Positions 1 to 6,158 of a stretch of 11,397 nt of DNA are shown in pieces (position 1 is the first letter of the stretch; every line of letters begins with the position of its first letter). The notes beneath the pieces are model-generated. The model had not been told where the DNA came from. It did no database searches and was given only the letters and a program-made list of their open reading frames with translations. Source of the DNA: Pseudomonadota bacterium (GTDB taxonomy: Bacteria > Pseudomonadota > Alphaproteobacteria > Rhizobiales > Hyphomicrobiaceae); the NCBI GenBank assembly GCA_023426855.1, contig JAEZBU010000077.1:1-11397 (forward strand). Reading direction: 5' to 3'. A program made the position numbers and the translations under genes.

Positions 1-12
1 AGGCCAGGGATT

Positions 13-97
13 TGGTGGAGAGGGTTGGATTCGAACCAACGTAGGCGAAGCCAACGGATTTACAGTCCGTCCCCTTTAGCCACTCGGGCACCTCTCC
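13..97 (-). tRNA. tRNA-Tyr (GTA anticodon)
   Basis: The reverse complement folds as a class II tRNA with a long variable arm. The 7-bp acceptor stem pairs GGAGAGG (91-97 on the plus strand) with CCTCTCC (17-23). It is followed by discriminator A at position 16 and an encoded CCA at 13-15. The T-loop has GGTTCGAATCC. The anticodon GTA lies at plus positions 61-63 inside CTGTAAA, and the D-arm reads GCCCGAGTGG. The long variable arm plus GTA identify tyrosine. It reads leftward out of the window, so any co-transcribed downstream genes cannot be seen. A good promoter lies about 60-90 bases upstream (157-185). Confidence 0.97.
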
Positions 98-156
98 AGT
101 TCGCCATTCAGTGGCAAACGAAATTGCCCCACCGTCTCCAGCAGGGCAACGCGGGC

Positions 157-185
157 TTTATCCCGATCCAGGCCGCGAATGTCAA
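157..185 (-). promoter_or_regulatory. Sigma70-type promoter of tRNA-Tyr
   Basis: On the minus strand there is a perfect -35 hexamer TTGACA (plus 180-185), a 17-base spacer, and a -10 hexamer GATAAA (plus 157-162) that matches TATAAT at four of six positions. The spacing is ideal. Transcription would start near position 150 and give a leader of about 50 bases before the mature tRNA 5' end at 97. The promoter assignment is by motif only. Confidence 0.7.
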
Positions 186-206
186 TTGAAAAACACGCGC
201 TGCTGG

Positions 207-284
207 CTAGTGTCCCGATTCCGAAGTTCGCCTGAGCCTGATGCTGGGTTCCCAAGCGAACTTCGGAAGCAAAAGGGACACTAG
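207..284. repeat. 78-bp palindromic element 1 (CTAG-ended)
   Basis: This is an imperfect inverted repeat. The left arm (207-231) begins CTAGTGTCCC and continues, after a 4-base insert, into CCGAAGTTCGC. The right arm (255-284) is its complement, GCGAACTTCGG, followed by an 8-base insert and GGGACACTAG. The central loop is about 23 bases. Length, CTAG termini and the CTAGTGT start are the same as in the neighbouring element at 298-375, so the two probably belong to one family of small non-coding palindromic repeats. It could fold into a long hairpin in RNA or as a DNA cruciform. No transposase or direct target duplication is evident beyond the CTAG ends. Confidence 0.8.
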
Positions 285-297
285 ACTCATAAGGTTT

Positions 298-375
298 CTA
301 GTGTGATTCAGATCGAGAAATCGCTCCCGGACGTGCGGCAAGACCTGGCGAATTTCTCGATCTGAATCACACTAG
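298..375. repeat. 78-bp palindromic element 2 (CTAG-ended)
   Basis: This is a near-perfect inverted repeat. The left arm (298-324) starts CTAGTGTGATTCAGATCG and is matched by the right arm (348-375) ending CGATCTGAATCACACTAG, with one single-base indel in about 27 paired positions and a loop of about 23 bases. It has the same length and the same CTAGTGT/ACACTAG ends as element 1, 13 bases away, but mostly different arm sequence. Its right end touches a GTG at 375 that is in frame with rlmB. That GTG is better seen as part of the repeat than as a start codon. Confidence 0.85.
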
Positions 376-416
376 TGTCTGCCAGCGCGCCGCAACTCGG
401 CGACACAAGAGGCTCG

Positions 417-1208
417 ATGACATTCAAGCGCCCCCGGCCGAAGGGCCCGCAGCAACGCAAGTTTGACCGCCCGCAATGGCAAAAGCCCGACGATGACGGC
501 CCAGTGCTGCTGTTCGGCATTCATGCCATCGAGGCGGCTTTGCGCAATCCGGATCGCACCGTTTCCAAGCTGTATCTGACCGAAAACGCCGAGCGGCGCC
601 TGTCTGAAGCGTTAACTGCGCGCGGCGTGCAGGCGGAACGGGTCATCCCGCGCGATCTCGATAGGCGGCTCGGTGCCGATACCGTGCATCAAGGGGCGCT
701 GCTGGAGACCGAGCCGCTGCCCGAGGTGAGCCTGGAGGATCTGGCCCATCGCGGCGACGCAGGTCCGATCCTGGTGCTCGATCAGGTAACCGACCCGCAC
801 AACGTCGGCGCGGTTCTACGCTCGGCGGCGGCGTTCGGGGCTGCGGGTCTTGTCATGACGCGCCGTAACAGTCCGCCACTGACCGGCACGTTGGCCAAGA
901 GCGCGTCTGGGGCATTGGATCTCGTGCCGATCGCGCTGGTGCAGAACTTGGCGCGCGCTCTCGCTGAACTGGGGGAGCTCGGCGTGATGCGCATCGGGCT
1001 TGAAGGCAGCGCTGCCAGCACCCTGGAAGCCGAACCGTTGACCGGGGCGCTGGCGATTGTGCTTGGCGCCGAAGGTAAGGGGTTGAGGCAACTCACGCAG
1101 GAGCATTGCGACCGGTTGTGCCGCATTCTGACCCCGGGACCGCTGGCCAGCTTGAACGTGTCCAATGCCGCAGCGGTTGCCCTGCATCTGTGCGCCATGC
1201 GCCGCTAG
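417..1208 (+). CDS. rlmB: 23S rRNA (guanosine-2'-O-)-methyltransferase RlmB, SPOUT/TrmH family
   Basis: The 263-residue protein is a 2'-O-ribose methyltransferase of the SpoU (TrmH/RlmB) class, which uses S-adenosylmethionine to methylate a conserved guanosine of 23S rRNA (G2251 in E. coli). Residues about 30-105 form the substrate-binding domain (LLFGIHAIEAAL at the start). The trefoil-knot catalytic domain follows with all three family motifs: motif 1 DPHNVGAVLRSAAAFG (126-141, N129 and R135), motif 2 IVLGAEGKGL (214-223), and motif 3 PGPLASLNVSNAAAVAL (240-256). The basic N-terminal tail (MTFKRPRPKG) is an extension of the kind seen in alphaproteobacterial members. The start is ATG at 417, with AAGAGG at 407-412 just upstream. 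An in-frame GTG at 375 sits in the palindromic repeat and lacks a ribosome site. RlmB is preferred over other TrmH-like enzymes on length and domain layout; the exact target nucleotide is inferred. Confidence 0.9.
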   Translation: MTFKRPRPKGPQQRKFDRPQWQKPDDDGPVLLFGIHAIEAALRNPDRTVSKLYLTENAERRLSEALTARGVQAERVIPRDLDRRLGADTVHQGALLETEPLPEVSLEDLAHRGDAGPILVLDQVTDPHNVGAVLRSAAAFGAAGLVMTRRNSPPLTGTLAKSASGALDLVPIALVQNLARALAELGELGVMRIGLEGSAASTLEAEPLTGALAIVLGAEGKGLRQLTQEHCDRLCRILTPGPLASLNVSNAAAVALHLCAMRR

Positions 1209-1226
1209 ATGCCGCCTTGGCGCGTG

Positions 1227-1841
1227 TCAGCCGCGCCAGATGGACAGGTGATCAGCCACCTTCGGGCGGGGCTTGTCGGGGGCTGAAGAGGTGGGCGTGC
1301 CAAGACAGATGAAACCCAGAAGCTCCTCCTGCCCGGTCAGGCCCAGCCCGGTGACCAGCCCCTGATCGCGGGTCTTGCGGCCGCTCAGCATCATCGCGCC
1401 ATAACCCATGGCATGCGCCGCCAGCAGGATGTTCTGGATCGCCGCGCCGACGGAGGCGTACTGATCGCGCTCCTCCACGCGCGGTTCATTGCGCTGCAGG
1501 CGTGCGACAACTGCCAGCAGTGTCGGTGCGCGCAGGGCCCGCTCGCGTTCGCGCTCCAACTCGGCCGGGCCGGCATCCGGCGAGGCTCGCGATTTGGCGG
1601 ACTGGAACAGTGTGCTTAACGCGGTGCGGGCTTCGTCGGCGATCAAAATGAACCGCCACGGCCGCAGTTGCCGATGGTCCGGCGCAGTCACGGCGGCCGC
1701 GATCATGGTTTCTATCTCAGCCTGCGTCGGGCCGGGCGCAACCAACCGCTTTGGCGAGACCGAACGGCGGCCCGTCAGGCACTTGAGGAAACTTTGGGCA
1801 GTCTCGCGCGTGTCGCTCGCCATCTTGTCGTTCTGTGGCAT
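1227..1841 (-). CDS. Nitroreductase family protein, YdjA-like (FMN oxidoreductase)
   Basis: This 204-residue protein belongs to the nitroreductase superfamily: homodimeric, FMN-dependent enzymes that reduce nitro groups, quinones or related compounds with NAD(P)H. The FMN-binding start RRSVSPKRL (25-33) is followed by APDHRQLRPWRF (53-64), the family form of the cofactor-contacting segment and very like E. coli YdjA. The hydrophobic dimer helix (SVGAAIQNILLAAHAMGYG, 130-148) comes next, and LGFICLGTP (174-182) marks the final strand. Its natural substrate is unknown. It converges on rlmB with 18 bases between stop codons and is divergent from the ModE-like gene, with 66 bases between them. 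The start could be M1 (1841) or M7 (1823); no strong ribosome site decides it. A chromosomal housekeeping oxidoreductase is the most likely role. Confidence 0.85.
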   Translation of the reverse strand: MPQNDKMASDTRETAQSFLKCLTGRRSVSPKRLVAPGPTQAEIETMIAAAVTAPDHRQLRPWRFILIADEARTALSTLFQSAKSRASPDAGPAELERERERALRAPTLLAVVARLQRNEPRVEERDQYASVGAAIQNILLAAHAMGYGAMMLSGRKTRDQGLVTGLGLTGQEELLGFICLGTPTSSAPDKPRPKVADHLSIWRG

Positions 1842-1907
1842 GATGCGGCTCGTGATTTTGAGGCACCGTCGTTGGTACGAATGCCCAACCTATGAGCAGT
1901 TTCCCTT

Positions 1908-2327
1908 ATGCGACAAGCTCCCACGCAACGGACACGCCGGGCTGCAGCGCAGCAGACAGGCATCGACGCACGCCGTGTCGGCCTGACCATCCGCATCGAT
2001 TTCGGCTCCTTCGGATACCTCGGCCCCGGCAAGATTGCCCTGATGGAAGGGATTGCGAAGCACGGTTCTATCTCGGCGGCAGGCAAGGACATGGGCATGT
2101 CCTATCGGCGCGCGTGGTTGCTGATCGATGAAATCAACCAGATCTTCAGCGAACCGCTGGTCGAGAAGCAGACCGGTGGGACGGGCGGTGGTGGCGCCAA
2201 GTTGACCGAGTTCGGCGCCGACGTCGTGACGCGCTACCGGGCGATTGTTGCGGCCGCGATGGCGGCGGCTTCTGCAGACTTGAAGGCCATGAAAGCCGCG
2301 CTGCCGGAGAAACCCAGGTCAGACTGA
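1908..2327 (+). CDS. ModE-type winged helix-turn-helix regulator, DNA-binding domain only
   Basis: The 139-residue protein matches the N-terminal LysR-like DNA-binding domain of ModE, the molybdate-responsive regulator. The core starts at TIRIDFGSFGYLGPGKIALM (27-46). The helix-turn-helix is GSISAAGKDMGMSYRRAW (53-70), followed by LLIDEINQIF and the ModE wing LVEKQTGGTGGGGAKLTEFG (84-103), with a helical C-terminus. Full-length ModE is about 260 residues and carries two molbindin (TOBE) modules after this domain. Here the protein stops, so it has no molybdate-binding part of its own. Short 'HTH only' forms are known in other bacteria. The basic first 25 residues are not conserved in ModE; ATG 1908 is chosen as the only in-frame ATG before the domain, and its ribosome site is weak. 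It probably regulates the nearby modABC operon, but that is inference. The ars operon lies between the two. Confidence 0.85.
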   Translation: MRQAPTQRTRRAAAQQTGIDARRVGLTIRIDFGSFGYLGPGKIALMEGIAKHGSISAAGKDMGMSYRRAWLLIDEINQIFSEPLVEKQTGGTGGGGAKLTEFGADVVTRYRAIVAAAMAAASADLKAMKAALPEKPRSD

Positions 2328-2400
2328 CGCGTAGAGTACTGCGCGGTCTCGGAAAGCAGCGCATTCAGGGCTAGCTTTCTCCCCGTCCATGCGATACATT

Positions 2401-2420
2401 ATATCAATATTTCTTGAATT
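2401..2420. promoter_or_regulatory. Candidate ArsR operator before arsR
   Basis: An A/T-rich interrupted inverted repeat, ATATCAA (2401-2407), six bases, TTGAATT (2414-2420), sits in otherwise GC-rich DNA immediately before the arsR start at 2427. ATCAA...TTGA half-sites are typical of ArsR-family operators. The position would let ArsR block its own transcription or translation and that of arsC and acr3 until arsenite binds. The arms match imperfectly. Confidence 0.55.
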
Positions 2421-2426
2421 ATTGAG

Positions 2427-2792
2427 ATGGCAATGGAAGAACCGCAAGCTCTTGAAGCTTTCTCGGCCCTGTCGCAGGAGACGCGGCTGCGCATTGTCCG
2501 ACGGCTGGTGATCGCAGGGCCCGAAGGATTGTCGGCCGGAGCTATCGCCGAGGCGATGGATGGCGCCTCGTCCTCGCGCATGTCCTTTCACTTGAGCCAC
2601 CTCGAGCAAGCCGGACTGGTGGTCTCGCGGCGAGAAGGTAGATCGATCATCTACAGCGCGGCGCTGACTAATCTGGCCGCGCTCGTTGAATTCCTGATGC
2701 GTGATTGCTGTCAGGGCCATCCCGAGGTGTGTGGGCCAGTCATAGCCGCGATGCCCTCTTGCTGCGGTCCAGCTGAACGGAGCAACTCGTGA
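2427..2792 (+). CDS. arsR: ArsR-family arsenic-responsive transcriptional repressor
   Basis: The 121-residue protein is a SmtB/ArsR winged helix-turn-helix repressor that would leave its operator when it binds As(III). ALEAFSALSQETRLRIVRRL (8-27) is the standard start of the fold. SSSRMSFHLSHLEQAGLV (48-65) is the recognition helix region, and VSRREGRSIIYS (66-77) is the wing. The usual arsenic site of plasmid-type ArsR, CVC in the recognition helix, is absent. Instead there is a C-terminal cluster, CC at 94-95 with a third Cys at 102 (RDCCQGHPEVC), plus another CC at 112-113. This resembles the Acidithiobacillus-type ArsR, which binds As(III) with C95, C96 and C102. The stop codon overlaps the arsC start by four bases (GTGA), so it is the first gene of an operon. 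The start could be M1 (2427) or M3 (2433). Confidence 0.92.
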   Translation: MAMEEPQALEAFSALSQETRLRIVRRLVIAGPEGLSAGAIAEAMDGASSSRMSFHLSHLEQAGLVVSRREGRSIIYSAALTNLAALVEFLMRDCCQGHPEVCGPVIAAMPSCCGPAERSNS

Positions 2793-3214
2793 ACGTCACA
2801 ATCTATCACAATCCGAAATGCGCTACGTCTCGCAATACGCTGGCGATGATCCGTAACGCGGGTATCGAACCTCACATCATCGAATATCTGAAGACGCCGC
2901 CATCGCGGGCGATGCTGGCGCAGTTGATCGCGCAAATGGGAATCTCCGCTCGCGCCTTGTTGCGCGAAAAGGGAACGCCTTATGCCGAGCTCGGCCTTGG
3001 TGACGCTGCGCTGTCCGATGATCAGCTTCTTGACGCGATGATCGCGCATCCTGTGCTGATCAACCGCCCCATTGTGGTCAGCTCCAAGGGTGCCAAGCTG
3101 TGCCGTCCGTCCGAGGAGGTTCTGGATCTCCTGCCACCGCAGCAAGGCGAGTTCGTCAAGGAGGATGGAGAGCGCGTCATCGATGAGCACGGCCGCCGCG
3201 TGGCACCGGCGTGA
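2789..3214 (+). CDS. arsC: Arsenate reductase, glutaredoxin-coupled ArsC type
   Basis: The 141-residue cytoplasmic enzyme would reduce arsenate to arsenite using glutathione and glutaredoxin, producing the substrate of the efflux pump encoded next. The thioredoxin-fold start MNVTIYHNPKCATSRNTL contains the catalytic Cys11. The three arginines that bind the oxyanion in E. coli ArsC (R60, R94, R107) correspond exactly, one residue earlier, to R59 (ALLREKGTPY), R93 (NRPIVV) and R106 (LCRPSE). This argues for true arsenate reductase rather than the related Spx or YffB proteins. Length equals the family norm. The start is GTG 2789, with GGAG at 2779-2782 six bases upstream, overlapping the end of arsR by four bases. 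Translational coupling with arsR is likely. Confidence 0.94.
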   Translation: MNVTIYHNPKCATSRNTLAMIRNAGIEPHIIEYLKTPPSRAMLAQLIAQMGISARALLREKGTPYAELGLGDAALSDDQLLDAMIAHPVLINRPIVVSSKGAKLCRPSEEVLDLLPPQQGEFVKEDGERVIDEHGRRVAPA

Positions 3215-3223
3215 GGGGAAAGT

Positions 3224-4279
3224 ATGTCCACGTTTGAACGTTATCTCACCGTTTGGGTCGCCCTCTGTATCGTCGTCGGCATTGCGCTCGGCCATTTTCT
3301 GCCGGGCATGTTTCAGGTCATCGGTGCCGCCGAAATTGCAAAGGTCAATCTGCCCGTCGCGGTACTGATCTGGCTGATGATCATACCGATGCTGCTCAAG
3401 ATCGATTTCGCCGCACTCGGCGAGGTCGGCCGCCACTGGCGCGGCATCGGCGTGACGCTGTTCGTCAACTGGGCCGTGAAACCCTTCTCAATGGCTTTGC
3501 TCGGCTGGCTTTTCATCGGGTGGCTGTTCCGGCCGCTGCTGCCGGCCGACCAAATCGATAGCTATATTGCCGGTCTGATCATCCTCGCTGCTGCGCCCTG
3601 CACCGCAATGGTGTTCGTCTGGTCGAACCTGACAAAAGGCGAACCACACTTCACGCTTTCGCAAGTTGCACTCAACGACGCCATCATGATTGTGGCCTTC
3701 GCGCCGATCGTCGGCTTGCTGCTTGGATTGTCGGCAATCATCGTTCCATGGGACACGCTCGTCCTATCGGTCGTGCTCTACATCGCCATTCCGGTCGCCG
3801 TTGCGCAGGTCGTGCGCCGCCGTGTGCTGGCCACGGGCGGTCAGGCAATGCTCGACCTATTGCTGGCGCGCCTTGGGCCAGTCTCGCTTGTGGCTCTGCT
3901 GGCGACGCTTGTGCTGCTGTTCGGCTTTCAAGGCGAGCAGATCATCGCTCAACCGATGATCATCGCGCTGCTCGCGGTGCCAATTCTCATTCAGGTCTAT
4001 TTCAATTCCGGGTTGGCCTATCTCCTGAACCGGCTTTCGGGCGAGCAACATTGTGTGGCCGGGCCATCGGCTCTGATCGGCGCGTCCAACTTCTTCGAAC
4101 TCGCTGTCGCAGCAGCAATCAGCCTGTTTGGTTTTCAATCAGGAGCGGCGCTTGCGACCGTCGTCGGCGTTCTGATCGAAGTGCCGGTGATGCTGTCGGT
4201 GGTATGGATCGTGAACCGTTCAAAAGGTTGGTACGAGAGCGGTAGCAGGCTGACACACTTCACGGGAGCGAAGCACTAG
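3224..4279 (+). CDS. acr3: Arsenite efflux transporter, ACR3 family
   Basis: This 351-residue inner-membrane protein has about ten hydrophobic segments and belongs to the ACR3 family of arsenite exporters (often annotated arsB, although unrelated to true ArsB). The family signature APCTAMVFVWSNLTKG (124-139) holds the essential Cys126. The second conserved element, GVLIEVPVML (315-324), holds Glu319. These match the Cys and Glu shown to be needed in characterised ACR3 proteins. SALIGASNFFELAVAAAISLFG-type sequence at about 282-303 is also characteristic. It would extrude As(III) made by the preceding ArsC, driven by the proton motive force. ATG 3224 follows arsC by nine bases, with a GAGGGGA ribosome site at 3213-3219 overlapping the arsC stop. 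The gene is full length. Its stop codon is one base from the stop of modC on the other strand. Confidence 0.94.
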   Translation: MSTFERYLTVWVALCIVVGIALGHFLPGMFQVIGAAEIAKVNLPVAVLIWLMIIPMLLKIDFAALGEVGRHWRGIGVTLFVNWAVKPFSMALLGWLFIGWLFRPLLPADQIDSYIAGLIILAAAPCTAMVFVWSNLTKGEPHFTLSQVALNDAIMIVAFAPIVGLLLGLSAIIVPWDTLVLSVVLYIAIPVAVAQVVRRRVLATGGQAMLDLLLARLGPVSLVALLATLVLLFGFQGEQIIAQPMIIALLAVPILIQVYFNSGLAYLLNRLSGEQHCVAGPSALIGASNFFELAVAAAISLFGFQSGAALATVVGVLIEVPVMLSVVWIVNRSKGWYESGSRLTHFTGAKH

Positions 4280-4280
4280 T

Positions 4281-5399
4281 CTAGGCGTGGCTCGCCTCGG
4301 CGTCGGCGCTGCTTTTGCTGCCCAGGCGGCGGTCGAGCGCGACGCTCTTGACCAGCGCATAAACCTGGCCGCCGCGCACGAGACCCAGCCGATCCACCGA
4401 GTAGCGCGTGAGGCGGGCCAGCAGAACATCGCCGCCGCAATCGAGCCGGATATCGATAGTTGGTCCGTCGCTCATGCCGATGTCGGTAACCTGCGCTGGG
4501 AATACGTTGAGCGCGCTGAGATCCTCCGGCAGCTTCTTCGCCAGCATGACGTCGCGCGCACCGACGCGCATTCGCAAGCTGGTCCCGACCGGTGCATCGA
4601 GTTGAGGCAGCTTCCACAACCCGCCTTTGGCGCGCAGCTCCGTCAAATCGTATTGCGCATCGTGGCGCTCCACCTGCGCCTCAATGATGGCGCCTGCCTC
4701 CGCTCGGCCCGTGACGGGCAACAAATCGAGGCGATGCATGATCTCGGCCGTCGGCCCGACAGCCGCGACCTTGCCGTCCGATAGCAGCACGAGTGTCGAG
4801 GCCAGTCGCGCGACTTCCGCGACCGAGTGACTGACGTAGACGATCGGCACGCGGCTCTGGTCGCGCAGCCGCTCGATGTACGGCATGATTTCGGCTTTGC
4901 GCGTTTCATCGAGCGAGGCCAGCGGCTCATCCATCAGCAGCATGCGCGGGCTGGCGAGCAAGGCGCGACCAATCGCGACGCGTTGCTTTTCCCCGCCCGA
5001 CAGACGGCCCGGACGGCGATCGAGCACATGATCAATGCCGAGCAGATCCACGACGTTGTCGAGGTCGTCATGGTGGCGTTCAGTTCGCGGCGCGAACCAG
5101 CGGCCGTAGAGCAGGTTCTGGCGCACCGACATATGCGGAAACAAGCGCGCTTCCTGGAACACATAGCCGATGCGGCGCCGGTGTCGCGGCACGAAGATGC
5201 CCTTCGCGGTATCGACCAGAACGGTGTCGCCAACCTTGACCAGGCCTTCCTGAGGGCGCGTCAGGCCGGCAATGATGTTGATGAGTGAGGTCTTGCCGGA
5301 TCCGGACCGGCCGAACAGCGCGATCAAGCCGTCACCGGCCTCGAACCGCGTCGCGAGAGAGAAGTCGCCCTGCTTGTGATGGACGTCGACGACCAGCAT
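4281..5399 (-). CDS. modC: Molybdate ABC transporter ATP-binding protein ModC
   Basis: The 372-residue ATPase subunit powers molybdate import through ModB. The nucleotide-binding domain shows Walker A GRSGSGKTS (30-38), Q-loop FQEARLFPHM with Q82, signature LSGGEKQRVAIGRALL (133-148), Walker B LLMDEP (154-159) and switch His191 (VYVSHS). After about residue 290 there is a molbindin-like TOBE domain (LNVFPAQVTDIGMS, then ARLTRYSVDRLGL), which in ModC binds molybdate or has a regulatory role and separates it from other importer ATPases. An upstream extension of the reading frame is possible, but ATG at 5397-5399 is clearly the start: it fits the family N-terminus (MLVVDVHHKQGDFSL) and shares one base with the modB stop (TGATG). 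It is the last gene of modABC and ends one base from acr3. Confidence 0.95.
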   Translation of the reverse strand: MLVVDVHHKQGDFSLATRFEAGDGLIALFGRSGSGKTSLINIIAGLTRPQEGLVKVGDTVLVDTAKGIFVPRHRRRIGYVFQEARLFPHMSVRQNLLYGRWFAPRTERHHDDLDNVVDLLGIDHVLDRRPGRLSGGEKQRVAIGRALLASPRMLLMDEPLASLDETRKAEIMPYIERLRDQSRVPIVYVSHSVAEVARLASTLVLLSDGKVAAVGPTAEIMHRLDLLPVTGRAEAGAIIEAQVERHDAQYDLTELRAKGGLWKLPQLDAPVGTSLRMRVGARDVMLAKKLPEDLSALNVFPAQVTDIGMSDGPTIDIRLDCGGDVLLARLTRYSVDRLGLVRGGQVYALVKSVALDRRLGSKSSADAEASHA

Positions 5400-6100
5400 C
5401 ACTCCACATCCAGACGCTTGTTGGCGGCGCGGGCCATCACCTCGGACACGACCAGGGCGGCCATTGCGATGGCGACCGAAATCAGGGTTAGGCGGAAGGC
5501 TCCAGCGTCGCCGCCCGGCACTTGCGTGAAGGTATAGATGGCTGAGGGCAGTGTCTGCGTCTCGCCTGGAATGTTGGAGACGAACGTGATGGTGGCGCCG
5601 AACTCGCCCATGGCCTTGGCGAAACACAGCACCATGCCGGCGAGAACGCCGGGAATGATCAGCGGTAGCGTGACGGTGAAGAACACCCAGGCGCGATTGG
5701 CGCCAAGCGTGCCGGCGGCTTCCTCAAGTCGGGTATCGACGGCCTCGATGGACAGGCGGATCGCCCGCACCAGAAGCGGAAAGCCCATGACGCCACAGGC
5801 CAGCGCCGCGCCGGTCCAGCGGAACGAGAAGACGATGCCGAAATAGTCGTAAAGGAAGGCTCCGATCGCTCCACGACGGCCGAACAGCACCAGCAGAATG
5901 TAGCCGGTGACGACTGGCGGCAGGATCAGAGGCATGAGGACGAGGCCATTCAGCAGTGAATGGCCCCAGAACTTGTATCTGGCGAGCAGCAGCGCCACGG
6001 CGATACCGATCGGCAGGCTGACCAAGGTGGCGACGGTTGCCACCTTGAGGCTGAGGCGAACGGCTGTCCATTCTTCCGGGCTGAGGGTCATCCAATCCAT
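5399..6100 (-). CDS. modB: Molybdate ABC transporter permease ModB
   Basis: The 233-residue inner-membrane permease forms the homodimeric channel for molybdate. It has about five hydrophobic segments (about 14-40, 50-73, 88-112, 140-165 and 200-222). The EAA loop that docks on ModC is clear at 126-151 (EEAAGTLGANRAW...LPLIIPG). MPLILPPVVTGYILLVLFG (56-74) and AMGEFGATITFVSNIPGET (163-181) are typical ModB sequences. The length is usual for the family. The start is taken as ATG 6100; M4 (6091) is also possible because neither has a convincing ribosome site. It lies 58 bases after modA and overlaps modC by one base, so the three genes form one transcription unit. Confidence 0.95.
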   Translation of the reverse strand: MDWMTLSPEEWTAVRLSLKVATVATLVSLPIGIAVALLLARYKFWGHSLLNGLVLMPLILPPVVTGYILLVLFGRRGAIGAFLYDYFGIVFSFRWTGAALACGVMGFPLLVRAIRLSIEAVDTRLEEAAGTLGANRAWVFFTVTLPLIIPGVLAGMVLCFAKAMGEFGATITFVSNIPGETQTLPSAIYTFTQVPGGDAGAFRLTLISVAIAMAALVVSEVMARAANKRLDVE

Positions 6101-6158
6101 AGAAATTGCGCAGTACCCTCAGCTTCCGGATCGTATATGCCGCCTGCGGCTGGTCAGG

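Noticed and set aside
13..97. tRNA-Tyr as an integration (att) site for a genomic island
   Set aside because: No integrase gene and no repeated tRNA 3' end are found in the window.
375..416. GTG start for rlmB at 375
   Set aside because: The GTG is made by the CTAG end of the palindromic repeat and has no ribosome site. ATG 417 has AAGAGG in position.
1219..1236. GGCGCG...CGCGCC hairpin between rlmB and the nitroreductase gene as a terminator
   Set aside because: Only six pairs, overlapping the nitroreductase stop codon and lacking a U-run on either strand; too weak to call.
2711..3436. 241-codon open frame on the minus strand opposite arsC/acr3
   Set aside because: Overlaps arsC and acr3, whose catalytic residues are intact; no domain is recognisable.
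4255..4300. Possible bidirectional terminator across the acr3/modC junction
   Set aside because: Only short interrupted complementarity (GCGA...TCGC, CAC...GTG) with internal loops and no U-run.
5400..5627. N-terminal extension of modC into modB
   Set aside because: The extra residues are the out-of-frame translation of modB. The family N-terminus begins at 5399, with a stop/start overlap.
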